Origin: Rugosimonospora acidiphila | GTDB lineage: Bacteria; Actinomycetota; Actinomycetes; Mycobacteriales; Micromonosporaceae | DNA: 64,000 nt | Direction of reading: 5' to 3' | NCBI RefSeq assembly: GCF_039543385.1 | Contig: NZ_BAABJQ010000003.1 | Span: 1 to 64,000 of the forward strand | In this document: one piece after another, positions 1 through 7,979 of the stretch | Layout of the letters: the number at the start of each line of letters is the position of its first letter | Position numbering within the stretch: the first letter of the stretch is position 1 | The notes under the pieces: generated by a model | The model's database searches: none | The model's input: only the letters and a program-made list of their open reading frames with translations | Told to the model about the DNA's origin: nothing | Program-made: the position numbers and the translations under genes

Positions 1-39
1 ATGCTGGCTACGGGCCTGACGCCCGGCCCGGCGGCCTCG

Positions 40-858
40 TCAGCGGGCGAGCCCGGCCAGCAGCCCGGCGGCGGCGCCGATCCCCGCGATCGCGGCGACG
101 ACCAACACCAGGAAATCCAGCCAGTACGTGGTGGGCTGCCCGATGAGCAGCCCGCGCAGGGCGGCGACCTCGTAGGTGAGCGGGTTGCCGTGGCTGAGCA
201 CCCGCAGCCAGCCGGGCATGACGTTGACCGGATACAGGGCGTTGGAGGCGAAGAACAGCGGCATGGTGATCGCCTGACCGATACCCATCAACCGGTCGCG
301 GCGCAGCACCAGCCCGGCGATGGTCATCGACAGGCAGGAGAAGAACGCCGAGCCGAGCACGACGACGAGCACGACCGCCAGCAGCTTCAACGGGTTCCAC
401 GTCATGCCCACGCCGAGCAGGGCGGCGACCACCAGCACCACGATGGTCTGCGCGATCGTGCGCACGCCCGCCGCGAACGCCTTGCCGGCCACCAGCGCGG
501 AGCGCGGGGTGGGCGTCACGAGCAGCTTGGTCAGGATGCCCGCGTCCCGCTCCCAGATGATCTGGATGCCGTAGAAGATGGAGATGAACAGCGCCGACTG
601 AGCGATGATGCCCGGGGCGAGGTAGTCCAGGTACGGCACGTTGCCGGTGGGGATCGCGTGGATCCGGCTGAACGTTTCGCCGAAGATGACCAGCCACAGG
701 ATCGGCTGGATCGCCCGGGTGATCAGCTCGCTGCGGTCGTGCTTGAGCTTCTGCAGCTCCACCAGGCAGAAGGTGACGATCCGGGAGAACAGGCGGGTGG
801 CGTTGCGGTACGGGGGCTCAGCCCATGCGCTGGGCGGTGCGGCGGGTACTGCGGACAT
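40..858 (-). CDS. ABC-2 type permease, DrrB-like drug exporter subunit
   Basis: This 272-residue membrane protein is the permease half of an ABC exporter. It has a soluble N-terminus followed by about six hydrophobic segments, the layout of ABC-2 permeases of the daunorubicin-resistance DrrB type. The central stretch around residues 100-120, with WERDAGILTKLLVTPTPRSA, is the conserved cytoplasmic element of this family that contacts the ATPase. The start overlaps the end of the ATPase gene by 41 bp, so the two are translationally linked. Substrate cannot be told from sequence; hydrophobic drugs or lipids are usual for the family. The upstream MarR gene suggests drug-responsive expression. Confidence 0.9.
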   Translation of the reverse strand: MSAVPAAPPSAWAEPPYRNATRLFSRIVTFCLVELQKLKHDRSELITRAIQPILWLVIFGETFSRIHAIPTGNVPYLDYLAPGIIAQSALFISIFYGIQIIWERDAGILTKLLVTPTPRSALVAGKAFAAGVRTIAQTIVVLVVAALLGVGMTWNPLKLLAVVLVVVLGSAFFSCLSMTIAGLVLRRDRLMGIGQAITMPLFFASNALYPVNVMPGWLRVLSHGNPLTYEVAALRGLLIGQPTTYWLDFLVLVVAAIAGIGAAAGLLAGLAR

Positions 859-1669
859 CGCGCAGCCCTCCCTTCTCTGCGGGGTCCAGGCTCTCGCCCG
901 TGTAGTGGCGGAAGACGTCTTCGAGGCTCACGCCGGGGCCGAGCGAGCCCTTGAGCTCATCGGGCGAGCCGGCGGCGCGCACCTTGCCGCGGTGCATGAG
1001 GACCACCTGATCGCACAGCGCGTCGGCTTCCTCCATGTAGTGGGTGGTCAGCAGCACGGTCATCCCGTACCGGCGCTGCATGTCCTGCACCCGGGCCCAC
1101 ACCGAGTCGCGGGCGACCGGGTCGAGGCCGACCGTGGGCTCGTCGAGCACGAGCAGTGCCGGCCGGTTGACCAGTGCCTGTGCCAGCTCCAGCCGGCGCA
1201 CCATGCCGCCGGAGTAGCCGCCGGCGATCCGGTCGGCGGCCTCGGTGAGGTCCACGATCGCGAGGACCTCGGCGACGCGGTCGGCGCGCTCGCGTCGGGG
1301 CACGTCGAACAGCCGGGCGAACCACGCCACGTTCTCCCGACCGGTCAGCGCCCCTTCGATGGACAGCTGCTGCGGCACGTAGCCGAGGGTGCGGCGCACC
1401 GCCATGGCCTGGGTACGCACGTCCAGCCCGAAGATGCGCACTGATCCGTTCTGCGGCGGGTACAGCGTGTTGAGCACGCGCAGCGTGGTCGTCTTGCCCG
1501 CCCCGTTCGGACCGAGCAGGCCGAAGCTCGCGCCCCGGCGCACGGTCAAATCCAAATTGTCGACGGCGACGTGGTCGCCGAACTTGTGGGTCAGACCGGT
1601 GACCCGTACGGCCAGGTCTGAATCGTCAGCGACGGCGGTGCCGGCTCGTTGATCCACGGCTTCACTCAT
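818..1669 (-). CDS. ABC transporter ATP-binding protein, DrrA-like
   Basis: This 283-residue ATPase should energise the permease encoded just downstream. Walker A is GPNGAGKT (residues 53-60), the Q-loop is near residue 100, the signature YSGGMVRRLELAQ starts at 152, Walker B LLVLDEP lies at 172-178 and the switch histidine is H210. The C-terminal extension with SLEDVFRHYTGESL is typical of the DrrA subfamily. Its start overlaps the marR stop by 4 bp (1666-1669), so marR, ATPase and permease form one operon. The drug specificity is unknown. Confidence 0.93.
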   Translation of the reverse strand: MSEAVDQRAGTAVADDSDLAVRVTGLTHKFGDHVAVDNLDLTVRRGASFGLLGPNGAGKTTTLRVLNTLYPPQNGSVRIFGLDVRTQAMAVRRTLGYVPQQLSIEGALTGRENVAWFARLFDVPRRERADRVAEVLAIVDLTEAADRIAGGYSGGMVRRLELAQALVNRPALLVLDEPTVGLDPVARDSVWARVQDMQRRYGMTVLLTTHYMEEADALCDQVVLMHRGKVRAAGSPDELKGSLGPGVSLEDVFRHYTGESLDPAEKGGLRDVRSTRRTAQRMG

Positions 1670-2310
1670 GCGTTCTCCACGATCTCTGCACTGTCCGGGG
1701 CCGCGCGGCCTCCGGTCCGCCGGCTCGCACCCTTCCCGTCGCCCGGCGCCGGGCCGTTCCTGCCGCCGGTGCGACCTTCGCTTCCGGATTCCCTTTCGTT
1801 GTCACCGTCCGGGCCGTCGCCGGCCAGGTCGTCGGCGCCTTCGGAGCGCAGCCGCTCCGCGACGGCGTTGAGCGTCGGCAGGGCCGTCCGCAGTGCGTCG
1901 AGTTCCCGGTCGTCGAGCCGCTCGAGCACCTGCGTGACCAGCGCGATGCGCCGATCGCGCCAGGCGTTGACCTGTTGCTGCGCGGGCGGGGTGAGGGTCA
2001 GCCGGGCGACCCGCCGGTCGTTGGGATCCGGCGAGCGGCGCAGCAGGCCCTGCTCGGAGAGCTGGCCGACCAGGGTGGACACCGTGTTCGGGACCAGGCC
2101 CAGCTCGCCGGCGGCCTCGGCAACCGAAATGCCCGGGTTGTGCCTGACCAGCCGGGCGAGTTCCACCTGCGAGGTGGTCAGCGGGGAGCTGGGCCACGGC
2201 CGGCCGGCGCGCCGCCGCAGGTGGCGACGCATGAGGCCGAGGGTGGCGAGCAGGTCCTCCGCGAGGCCCTCGCTGGTACCGCCGGGTTCGGGGTTGATCA
2301 CGGTTGTCAC
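1666..2310 (-). CDS. MarR family transcriptional regulator of the ABC exporter operon
   Basis: The 214-residue protein has a MarR winged helix-turn-helix at about residues 45-110, with ISVAEAAGELGLVPNTVSTL as the recognition region and DPNDRRVARLTLT as the wing. The last 50 residues are a polar, low-complexity tail not typical of the family. The start is GTG at 2310, chosen because AGAGG lies a few bases upstream. That SD is inside a perfect inverted repeat (2314-2330), which suggests autorepression. As first gene of a three-gene operon with an ABC exporter it probably represses export until a ligand binds. The ligand is unknown. Confidence 0.88.
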   Translation of the reverse strand: MTTVINPEPGGTSEGLAEDLLATLGLMRRHLRRRAGRPWPSSPLTTSQVELARLVRHNPGISVAEAAGELGLVPNTVSTLVGQLSEQGLLRRSPDPNDRRVARLTLTPPAQQQVNAWRDRRIALVTQVLERLDDRELDALRTALPTLNAVAERLRSEGADDLAGDGPDGDNERESGSEGRTGGRNGPAPGDGKGASRRTGGRAAPDSAEIVENA

Positions 2311-2313
2311 AAT

Positions 2314-2330
2314 ACCTCTGCGACAGAGGT
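2314..2330. promoter_or_regulatory. Palindromic operator overlapping the marR ribosome binding site
   Basis: ACCTCTG and CAGAGGT form a perfect 7-3-7 inverted repeat ending 3 bp before the marR start codon. The AGAGG of the inner arm is also the marR SD. The site is therefore well placed for autorepression of the marR-ABC operon. Binding is inferred from symmetry and position only. Confidence 0.6.
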
Positions 2331-2615
2331 TTTCCCAATCGAACGGCTCTCAACCCGCGCGCATCCCCGGAGGCGGCGCATGTACATCTATGGTTCGCTC
2401 TGGTATTAGTTTAATCGTTGCGCAAAACTCGCTGTCTGTTGTTCAGCGGCGATCGGACCAGCGCCGGCTGCGTCACGCCGGCCCGGCCAGACCGCCGGCC
2501 GGCGCCCCCTGGTTCCACGCGCCGGCCATTGTTCGGCGCCCCTGCCGCGCGGCTCGCGCGCGCACCGACGCCCTGTGTCAGGTAGCCCCGTTTACCGGAC
2601 TAGGAGATCGTCAAA

Positions 2616-3257
2616 ATGACCGACGAACTGAGCACCCCCGCATCGATACCACCCGCCGCGTCCGGCATCGCCGACCCCGCGCCGCTCGGGCTGGCCGCCT
2701 TCGCGCTGACCACCTTCCTGCTGTCGGCCAAGAACGCCGGTTGGACGCACGGCACGGATGCCTGGCTGGGCTACGCCTTCGCCTACGGCGGCCTGTGCCA
2801 GTTGCTGGCCGGCATGTGGGAGTTCCGCAACCGCAACGTGTTCGGCGCCACCGCGTTCTCGACGTACGGCGGCTTCTGGATCGGCCTGGGCCTCTACGCG
2901 TTGCTGGTGGCACCGAAGGCCAACGCCGGCCAGGTGAGTAACGACGAGGCGTGGATCCTGCTGGCGTTCGCCATCTTCAACCTGTACATGCTGCTGTGGA
3001 GCAGCCAGGTTAACCTGGCCGTCCTGGGCGTCTTCCTGACCCTGCAGATCACCGAGATCGTGCTGGCCGTGGCGAACTTCTCGAACAACGAGAACATCCT
3101 GCACGTGGGCGGGATCATCGGCGTCATCACGGCCGCGGTCGCCTGGTACACGTCGGCGGCCGGCGTCATCAACGGCATGCGGGGCAGCGCCGTGCTCTGG
3201 GTCGGCTCGCCGATGAACGCCGGCGTACGCGCCGGTGCGCTGTCCGGCAGCCGCTGA
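2616..3257 (+). CDS. satP: GPR1/FUN34/YaaH (SatP-like) acetate/succinate transporter
   Basis: This 213-residue inner-membrane protein carries the family hallmark DPAPLGLAAFALTTF near residue 20 (consensus NPAPLGL) and six hydrophobic segments. Family members form acetate/succinate channels. An AGGAGA SD lies upstream of the ATG. The acetyl-CoA synthetase gene starts 10 bp after its stop, so uptake and activation of acetate are probably co-expressed. The 285-bp stretch before the gene holds an AT-rich patch at about 2385-2430 that may carry its promoter, but no clear -35/-10 pair stands out. Confidence 0.9.
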   Translation: MTDELSTPASIPPAASGIADPAPLGLAAFALTTFLLSAKNAGWTHGTDAWLGYAFAYGGLCQLLAGMWEFRNRNVFGATAFSTYGGFWIGLGLYALLVAPKANAGQVSNDEAWILLAFAIFNLYMLLWSSQVNLAVLGVFLTLQITEIVLAVANFSNNENILHVGGIIGVITAAVAWYTSAAGVINGMRGSAVLWVGSPMNAGVRAGALSGSR

Positions 3258-3267
3258 CGGCGACGTC

Positions 3268-5220
3268 ATGACCGACATCAACATCGACGCGCTGCTCTCC
3301 GAGGGGCGCACCTATCCGCCACCGCCGGAGTTCGCGGCGGGGGCCAACGCCGGGCCGGGCTTCTACGACCGCGACCCCGACGAGTTCTGGACGGAGCAGG
3401 GCCGGGAGCGGGTCAGCTGGTTCACCCCGTTCGAGACCCTGCGCGAGTGGAACCCGCCGTACGCGAAGTGGTATCTCGGCGGCACGCTCAACGCCTGCTA
3501 CAACTGCGTGGACCGGCACGTCGAGGCCGGCAACGGCGACCGGATCGCGTTCCACTGGGAGGGTGAGCCGGTCGGCGACCGGCGCGACATCAGCTACGCC
3601 GACCTGCAACGTGAGGTGGTCCGCTTCGCCAGCACGCTCAAGCAGTTGGGCGTGCGCAAGGGCACCGCGGTTGCCATCTACATGGGCATGGTGCCGGAGC
3701 TTCCGGTGGCGATGCTGGCCTGCGCCCGGCTGGGGGCGCCGCACACCGTGGTGTTCGGTGGCTTCTCCGCAGACTCGCTGTCCGGCCGTATGAACGACAT
3801 GGGCTGCGAGGTACTCATCACCCAGGACGAGTCCTGGCGGCGGGGCCGGCCGGTGCCACTCAAGCAGACCGCCGACCAGGCGTTGGCGGCGGCGCCCGGC
3901 GTGCGCTCGTGCCTGGTGGTGCGGCGAACCGGCGGTGAAGTGTCCATGGTGGACGGTCGGGACGTGTGGTATCACGAGGCGTCCGCGGACGTACCCGACG
4001 ATCCGGCATCCTGCCCGTGCGAGGTGATGGACGCCGAGGACCTGCTGTTCCTCATGTACACCAGCGGAACCACCGCCCGACCCAAGGGGATCGTGCACAC
4101 CACCGGCGGGTATCTGGTCGGGGTGTCGACCACCCACCACTACATCTTCGACATCAAGCCGGACACGGTGTACTGGTGCGCCGCCGACATAGGGTGGATC
4201 ACCGGGCACAGCTACATCGTGTACGGGCCGCTGTGCAACGGGACGACCAGTGTCCTGTACGAGGGCACGCCGGACTTCCCGGACCGGGACCGCTGGTGGG
4301 ACATCGTCGCGCGGTACGGGGTGACCGTGCTGTACACGGCGCCCACCGCCATCCGTACGCACATGAAGTGGGGGCCGGAGTACGCGCAGCGTCACGACCT
4401 GTCCTCGCTCCGGCTGCTCGGCTCGGTCGGTGAGCCGATCAACCCGGAGGCCTGGATCTGGTACCGCAAGTACATCGGCGGCGACCGGACCCCGGTCGTG
4501 GACACCTGGTGGCAGACCGAGACCGGGATGGTGCTGATCAGTCCGCTGCCGGGGCTGACCACGCTCAAGCCGGGCTCGGCCACCCGGCCGCTGCCCGGCA
4601 TCGACGCGGCGGTCCTGGACGAGCGGGGCAACGAGGTGCCGCCCGGCGCCGGGGGCTACCTGGTGCTGCGTACGCCGTGGCCGGCCATGCTGCGCGGCAT
4701 CTTCGGCGACCCGGAGCGCTACGAGCAGACGTACTGGTCCAAGTACCCGGGCCGGTACTTCGTGGGCGACGGCGCGAGGGTCGACGAGGACGGCGACTTC
4801 TGGCTGCTCGGGCGCATCGACGACGTGATGAACGTGTCCGGGCACCGGATCTCCACCATCGAGGTGGAGAGCGCCCTGGTCGATCACCCGTCGGTGGCCG
4901 AGGCGGCGGTCTGTGGCCGGTCGGATGCGCAGACCGGCCAGGCGATCGTGGCGTACGTGACGCTCAAGGGCGGCGAGGAGGGATCGCCCACACGCCTCGC
5001 CGAGCTGCGCGAGCACGTGGCAGGAAAGATCGGGAAGCTGGCCATGCCGGCGAACATCGTGTTCACCCCCGAACTGCCCAAGACCCGGTCCGGGAAGATC
5101 ATGCGCAGGCTGCTGCGCGACGTCGCGGAGAACCGGTCGCTGGGCGACACCACCACCCTGGCCGACCCGGCCGTGGTGGAGGAGATCCGTAGCCGGGCGA
5201 CCGCCGAGGCGCCCGAGTAG
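3268..5220 (+). CDS. acs: Acetate--CoA ligase (acetyl-CoA synthetase)
   Basis: The 650-residue cytoplasmic enzyme converts acetate, ATP and CoA to acetyl-CoA via acetyl-AMP. The adenylation loop YTSGTT is at 264-269 followed by ARPKG, and the A10 motif SGKIMRRLLRD contains the catalytic lysine K610, the site of regulatory acetylation in this family. WWQTETG, typical of true acetyl-CoA synthetases, is present. Length matches the family. ATG at 3268 is preferred over an upstream GTG at 3235 that would overlap satP; no strong SD is visible, so translation may be coupled to satP. A GC-rich hairpin follows the stop. Confidence 0.95.
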   Translation: MTDINIDALLSEGRTYPPPPEFAAGANAGPGFYDRDPDEFWTEQGRERVSWFTPFETLREWNPPYAKWYLGGTLNACYNCVDRHVEAGNGDRIAFHWEGEPVGDRRDISYADLQREVVRFASTLKQLGVRKGTAVAIYMGMVPELPVAMLACARLGAPHTVVFGGFSADSLSGRMNDMGCEVLITQDESWRRGRPVPLKQTADQALAAAPGVRSCLVVRRTGGEVSMVDGRDVWYHEASADVPDDPASCPCEVMDAEDLLFLMYTSGTTARPKGIVHTTGGYLVGVSTTHHYIFDIKPDTVYWCAADIGWITGHSYIVYGPLCNGTTSVLYEGTPDFPDRDRWWDIVARYGVTVLYTAPTAIRTHMKWGPEYAQRHDLSSLRLLGSVGEPINPEAWIWYRKYIGGDRTPVVDTWWQTETGMVLISPLPGLTTLKPGSATRPLPGIDAAVLDERGNEVPPGAGGYLVLRTPWPAMLRGIFGDPERYEQTYWSKYPGRYFVGDGARVDEDGDFWLLGRIDDVMNVSGHRISTIEVESALVDHPSVAEAAVCGRSDAQTGQAIVAYVTLKGGEEGSPTRLAELREHVAGKIGKLAMPANIVFTPELPKTRSGKIMRRLLRDVAENRSLGDTTTLADPAVVEEIRSRATAEAPE

Positions 5221-5245
5221 GGCGCCCGGTTCAGGCACGGCACGA

Positions 5246-5272
5246 GCGGCCGGCCAGGCCCCGGCCGGCCGC
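5246..5272 (+). terminator. GC-rich hairpin after acs
   Basis: GCGGCCGGCC and its exact complement form a 10-bp stem with a 7-nt loop, 25 bp after the acs stop. There is no T-tract, which is common for actinobacterial terminators. The next gene starts about 170 bp further on. Confidence 0.55.
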
Positions 5273-5444
5273 CGGGTGCCGCCCGGCCGGGCGTGGACAT
5301 CCACGTCCCGGTCGGGCGGCACCGCCGCGTCAGGGCGTACGACCCGGCGAAGCCCGGGCGGCCCACCGGCCGCGCGGACCGGCTGGCGGGCGCGGCCTAC
5401 CCTGCGAATGATCAGCACTCGCCCGCACGGAGGAGTACCCGCGC

Positions 5445-6263
5445 ATGTCCGCTCCGCTCTCGCAACAGCAGCAGCCCCTGCCGCCCACCGCCGCCAGCCG
5501 GATAGGCGGCGCGAGCCAGGGCGGGAAGCAGTTCTTCACCTCCGACCTGTCGGTCAACGAATTCGTCGTCACCACCCAGACCGGGTTCGAGCCGGTGGGC
5601 CTGGTCATGGGTTCGTGCTTCTACCACGTCGGCATCCAGCCCTCGCGGTGGAGCGTCAGCCAGGAACTGACCGTGTTGAGCCAGGCGATGTACCGGTGCC
5701 GGGAACTCGCGATGGCCCGGATGGAGGCTGAGGCCGAGGCGCTGGGCGCAGACGGGGTCATCGGCGTGCGCCTGCGGTCGGCGGGGTACGCGTTCGCCGG
5801 CGACGTGCTGGAGTTCATCGCGGTGGGTACCGCCGTCAAGGCGACGGATGGCCGGTCCTACCGCACGCCCGCCGGCCGGCCGTTCACCTCGCACCTGTCC
5901 GGTCAGGACTTCTGGACGCTGTGGCACCACGGCTGGATCCCGCGCGCGATGGTGCTGGGCACGTGCGTCTACCACATCGCGCACATGTCGTTCCGGCAGA
6001 TGCTGTCCCAGCTCGGCCAGAACACGGAGCTGACCCTGTTCAGCCAGGCCGCCTACGACGCCCGGGAACTCGCCATGACCCGCATGCAGTACGAGGGTCA
6101 GCAGGTCGGCGCGGACGGGGTGGTCGGCGTCACGGTCACAGAGTCGGCGTGGGAGTGGGGCGAGCACGCACTGGAGTTCTTCGCGCTCGGCACCGCCGTG
6201 CAGCGCCTGCGCCCCGACGTCGAACCGGTCGTGCCGACGCTGACGATGCCGCTGGACGGATGA
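5445..6263 (+). CDS. Tandem YbjQ/UPF0145-domain protein
   Basis: The 272-residue protein contains two repeats of the YbjQ fold (about residues 28-133 and 145-250). Each repeat begins with FFTSDLSVNEF or PFTSHLSGQDF, has a central helix with RELAMARM or RELAMTRM, and ends with ADGVIGV or ADGVVGV followed by a final strand ending GTAV. YbjQ proteins normally have one domain of about 105 residues and form pentamers; their function is unresolved, although some databases call them heavy-metal binding. The N-terminal 25 residues are Gln/Pro rich. An SD GGAGGA precedes ATG 5445. The duplication within one chain is clear; no metal ligand set is obvious. Confidence 0.8.
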   Translation: MSAPLSQQQQPLPPTAASRIGGASQGGKQFFTSDLSVNEFVVTTQTGFEPVGLVMGSCFYHVGIQPSRWSVSQELTVLSQAMYRCRELAMARMEAEAEALGADGVIGVRLRSAGYAFAGDVLEFIAVGTAVKATDGRSYRTPAGRPFTSHLSGQDFWTLWHHGWIPRAMVLGTCVYHIAHMSFRQMLSQLGQNTELTLFSQAAYDARELAMTRMQYEGQQVGADGVVGVTVTESAWEWGEHALEFFALGTAVQRLRPDVEPVVPTLTMPLDG

Positions 6264-6269
6264 CGTGCG

Positions 6270-6303
6270 GCCCGGCCCACCGGTGGGAGCCGGTGGGCCG
6301 GGC
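6270..6303. terminator. Bidirectional terminator between convergent genes
   Basis: A perfect 14-bp stem (GCCCGGCCCACCGG and its complement) with a 6-nt loop sits between the stop of the YbjQ-type gene and the stop of the pectinesterase gene. Its symmetry lets it act in both directions. Confidence 0.75.
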
Positions 6304-6316
6304 TTGTCGCGCCGGG

Positions 6317-7408
6317 TCAGCGGATCGGGTTCCAGCCGTCGGCGCCGGCCAGGTACCTGCGCGGGGTGTAGCTGGCCGCCTGCGCGGCGGTCAACTGCGG
6401 CCGGTCGTCGTTCACGGCCGCGCCCGGGCCCCGGTCGCGGTACTCGGCGAACCGCGCGTCCTTCCACGAGAACCCGGACATGTCCGTCCAGGGCGCGGCC
6501 TGGATCTGCGGGCCCAGCGTGGACTCCCGGTACACCACCTGGCCGAGGGCGTTCGGGTCGCCGCTGGGGTGCCAGGGCCGGCCGAGGTACACCGTGCCGG
6601 CGGCGGCGCTGCTGACCAGCGTGCAGCGGTAGAACAGGAAGCCGTACGGGTTGCTGATGTCGGTCGACGCGGCGGTGACGTACCCGTTGTTGGTGGTCGA
6701 TCCGCGGTCGCGCGAGTCGATGGTGCAGCGGTCGAAGACCGCGGTGCCCCGGCCGAAGATGAAGTCCACGGTGCCCTCCACGTAGCAGGAGCGGAAGTAC
6801 GCGCGGGACTGGGTGGTGGTGGCCGGGCTGTTGACGTAGAGCGTGTCCTGGTCGCCGAGGAACCGTACGTTGTCGAAGACCAGCCGGTCGGCGTGGGTGA
6901 GCACGGCGACCGCCTGCTGGCTGGTGATCTCGGGGTGCGCCGCCTCGTCGAACGAGTTGGCGAAGGTGAGGTTCTTCGCGGTGAAGTCGTTCCCGTCGAT
7001 GGTCACGGACGCGCTGCCCGAGGTGCCGTAGGTGCCGCCGCCCGGCTTGGGGGTGCCGTTGGCGTTGTCGTACGTGATGACCACGTCGTTCGGGCGGCGT
7101 CCGGTGCCGACGAACGAGATGTACGGCTTGTCCGAGGGGATGGTGACGAGTTCCCGGTACGTCCCCGGCTTGATCCTGATGGTGAACCGGTGGGTGTTGC
7201 CCACCGGCACCGCGTCGACCGCGGCCTGCACGGTCGGGTAGTCGCCCCTGCCGTCCTGGGCGACGACGGCGGTGTACGCGGACCGGCCGCACGCCTGGGC
7301 CACCCCGGCCGGCAGGACGGCCAGGCCGATGCCGGAGACGGTGGCCAGTGCGGCGGTGGCGAGCCGCAGCGTGCCCGCGAGCGGGCGGTGGGCGGTTCGA
7401 GGATTCAT
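6317..7408 (-). CDS. Secreted pectinesterase (CE8)
   Basis: This 363-residue extracellular enzyme should remove methyl esters from homogalacturonan. Residues 1-39 form a signal peptide ending AQA. The right-handed beta-helix shows the CE8 signatures: a Gln in TSQQAVAV, GDQDTLYV with the acid Asp, CYVEGTVDFIFG with the nucleophile Asp, and LGRPW with the active-site Arg. Length fits the bacterial family. A 30-bp perfect palindrome lies about 100 bp upstream of the start and marks LacI-type control by a plant-sugar signal. The gene is monocistronic and convergent with its neighbour. Confidence 0.93.
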   Translation of the reverse strand: MNPRTAHRPLAGTLRLATAALATVSGIGLAVLPAGVAQACGRSAYTAVVAQDGRGDYPTVQAAVDAVPVGNTHRFTIRIKPGTYRELVTIPSDKPYISFVGTGRRPNDVVITYDNANGTPKPGGGTYGTSGSASVTIDGNDFTAKNLTFANSFDEAAHPEITSQQAVAVLTHADRLVFDNVRFLGDQDTLYVNSPATTTQSRAYFRSCYVEGTVDFIFGRGTAVFDRCTIDSRDRGSTTNNGYVTAASTDISNPYGFLFYRCTLVSSAAAGTVYLGRPWHPSGDPNALGQVVYRESTLGPQIQAAPWTDMSGFSWKDARFAEYRDRGPGAAVNDDRPQLTAAQAASYTPRRYLAGADGWNPIR

Positions 7409-7505
7409 GTCAGACCTCGGGGGATCGGGGCCCGTGCCGGTGTGCGCCGGCGGGGTGGCCGTGCGGCCGGCCGGGCCGGCGGTGAGAGGGGTGGCGCATC
7501 GACCG

Positions 7506-7535
7506 CTGACGCTGGAAAGCGCTTTCCAGCGTCAG
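7506..7535. promoter_or_regulatory. 30-bp perfect LacI-type operator upstream of the pectinesterase gene
   Basis: CTGACGCTGGAAAGC is followed immediately by its exact reverse complement. The core TGGAAAGC/GCTTTCCA has the central CG-containing symmetry of LacI/GalR operators. It lies 98-127 bp before the pectinesterase start. A LacI-family gene exists at the far end of the window but no link is shown. Confidence 0.75.
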
Positions 7536-7627
7536 GAACATAGCCCGATCCATCGACTGCTGTCAACCGGTCGCGAACCCCCGGGCGCGGGACGCCGGGC
7601 CCGCGACCGCGATGGCGCGCCGCGGGG

Positions 7628-7939
7628 TTGCGAACCCGCGGTAATCCCAACATCGCGACGCCGCACGGCCTCACGCTGCACCACGAGCTTCTGCTGCTCA
7701 CCCGGGCCGGGCTGTCCCCGGCGCACGCACTGCGAGCGGCAACCGCGACGGCCGCCGCGAAGCTGGGCGCCGCGCGGCTCGTCGCGGTCCGGGTCGGGCA
7801 GGACGCGGACCTCGTGGTGCTCTCGGCGGATCCGTTGGGTGACATTGGAAACACCCGAAGTATCGAGGTGGTGCTGTGCGGCGGCCGGCCGCATCGCCCG
7901 GCGGGCGGATGGAGGTCAACTCCCACCGACTCCGAGTAG
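7628..7939 (+). pseudogene. Amidohydrolase C-terminal remnant
   Basis: The roughly 100-codon open stretch reads like the last quarter of an imidazolonepropionase/prolidase-type amidohydrolase: LHHELLLLTRAGLSPAHAL, RAAT, then QDADLVVLSADPLGDIGNTR and a closing V-GGRP. The whole N-terminal metal-binding barrel (HxH, Lys/His ligands, catalytic Asp) is absent and upstream sequence does not encode it. No ribosome binding site precedes it. It is best read as a gene tail left after a deletion or recombination, ending 40 bp before the next gene. Confidence 0.75.
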
Positions 7940-7979
7940 GGTTGGCGCGGTATCGATGACGATCACGGAGGGAGACATT

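Noticed and set aside
3169..5418. Long antisense open frame opposite acs
   Set aside because: It is a shadow of the acs codon pattern in GC-rich DNA, with no family match and no SD.
7940..7979. SAM or cobalamin riboswitch before the MetE-like gene
   Set aside because: The leader is only about 40 bp after the remnant gene and shows no such fold.
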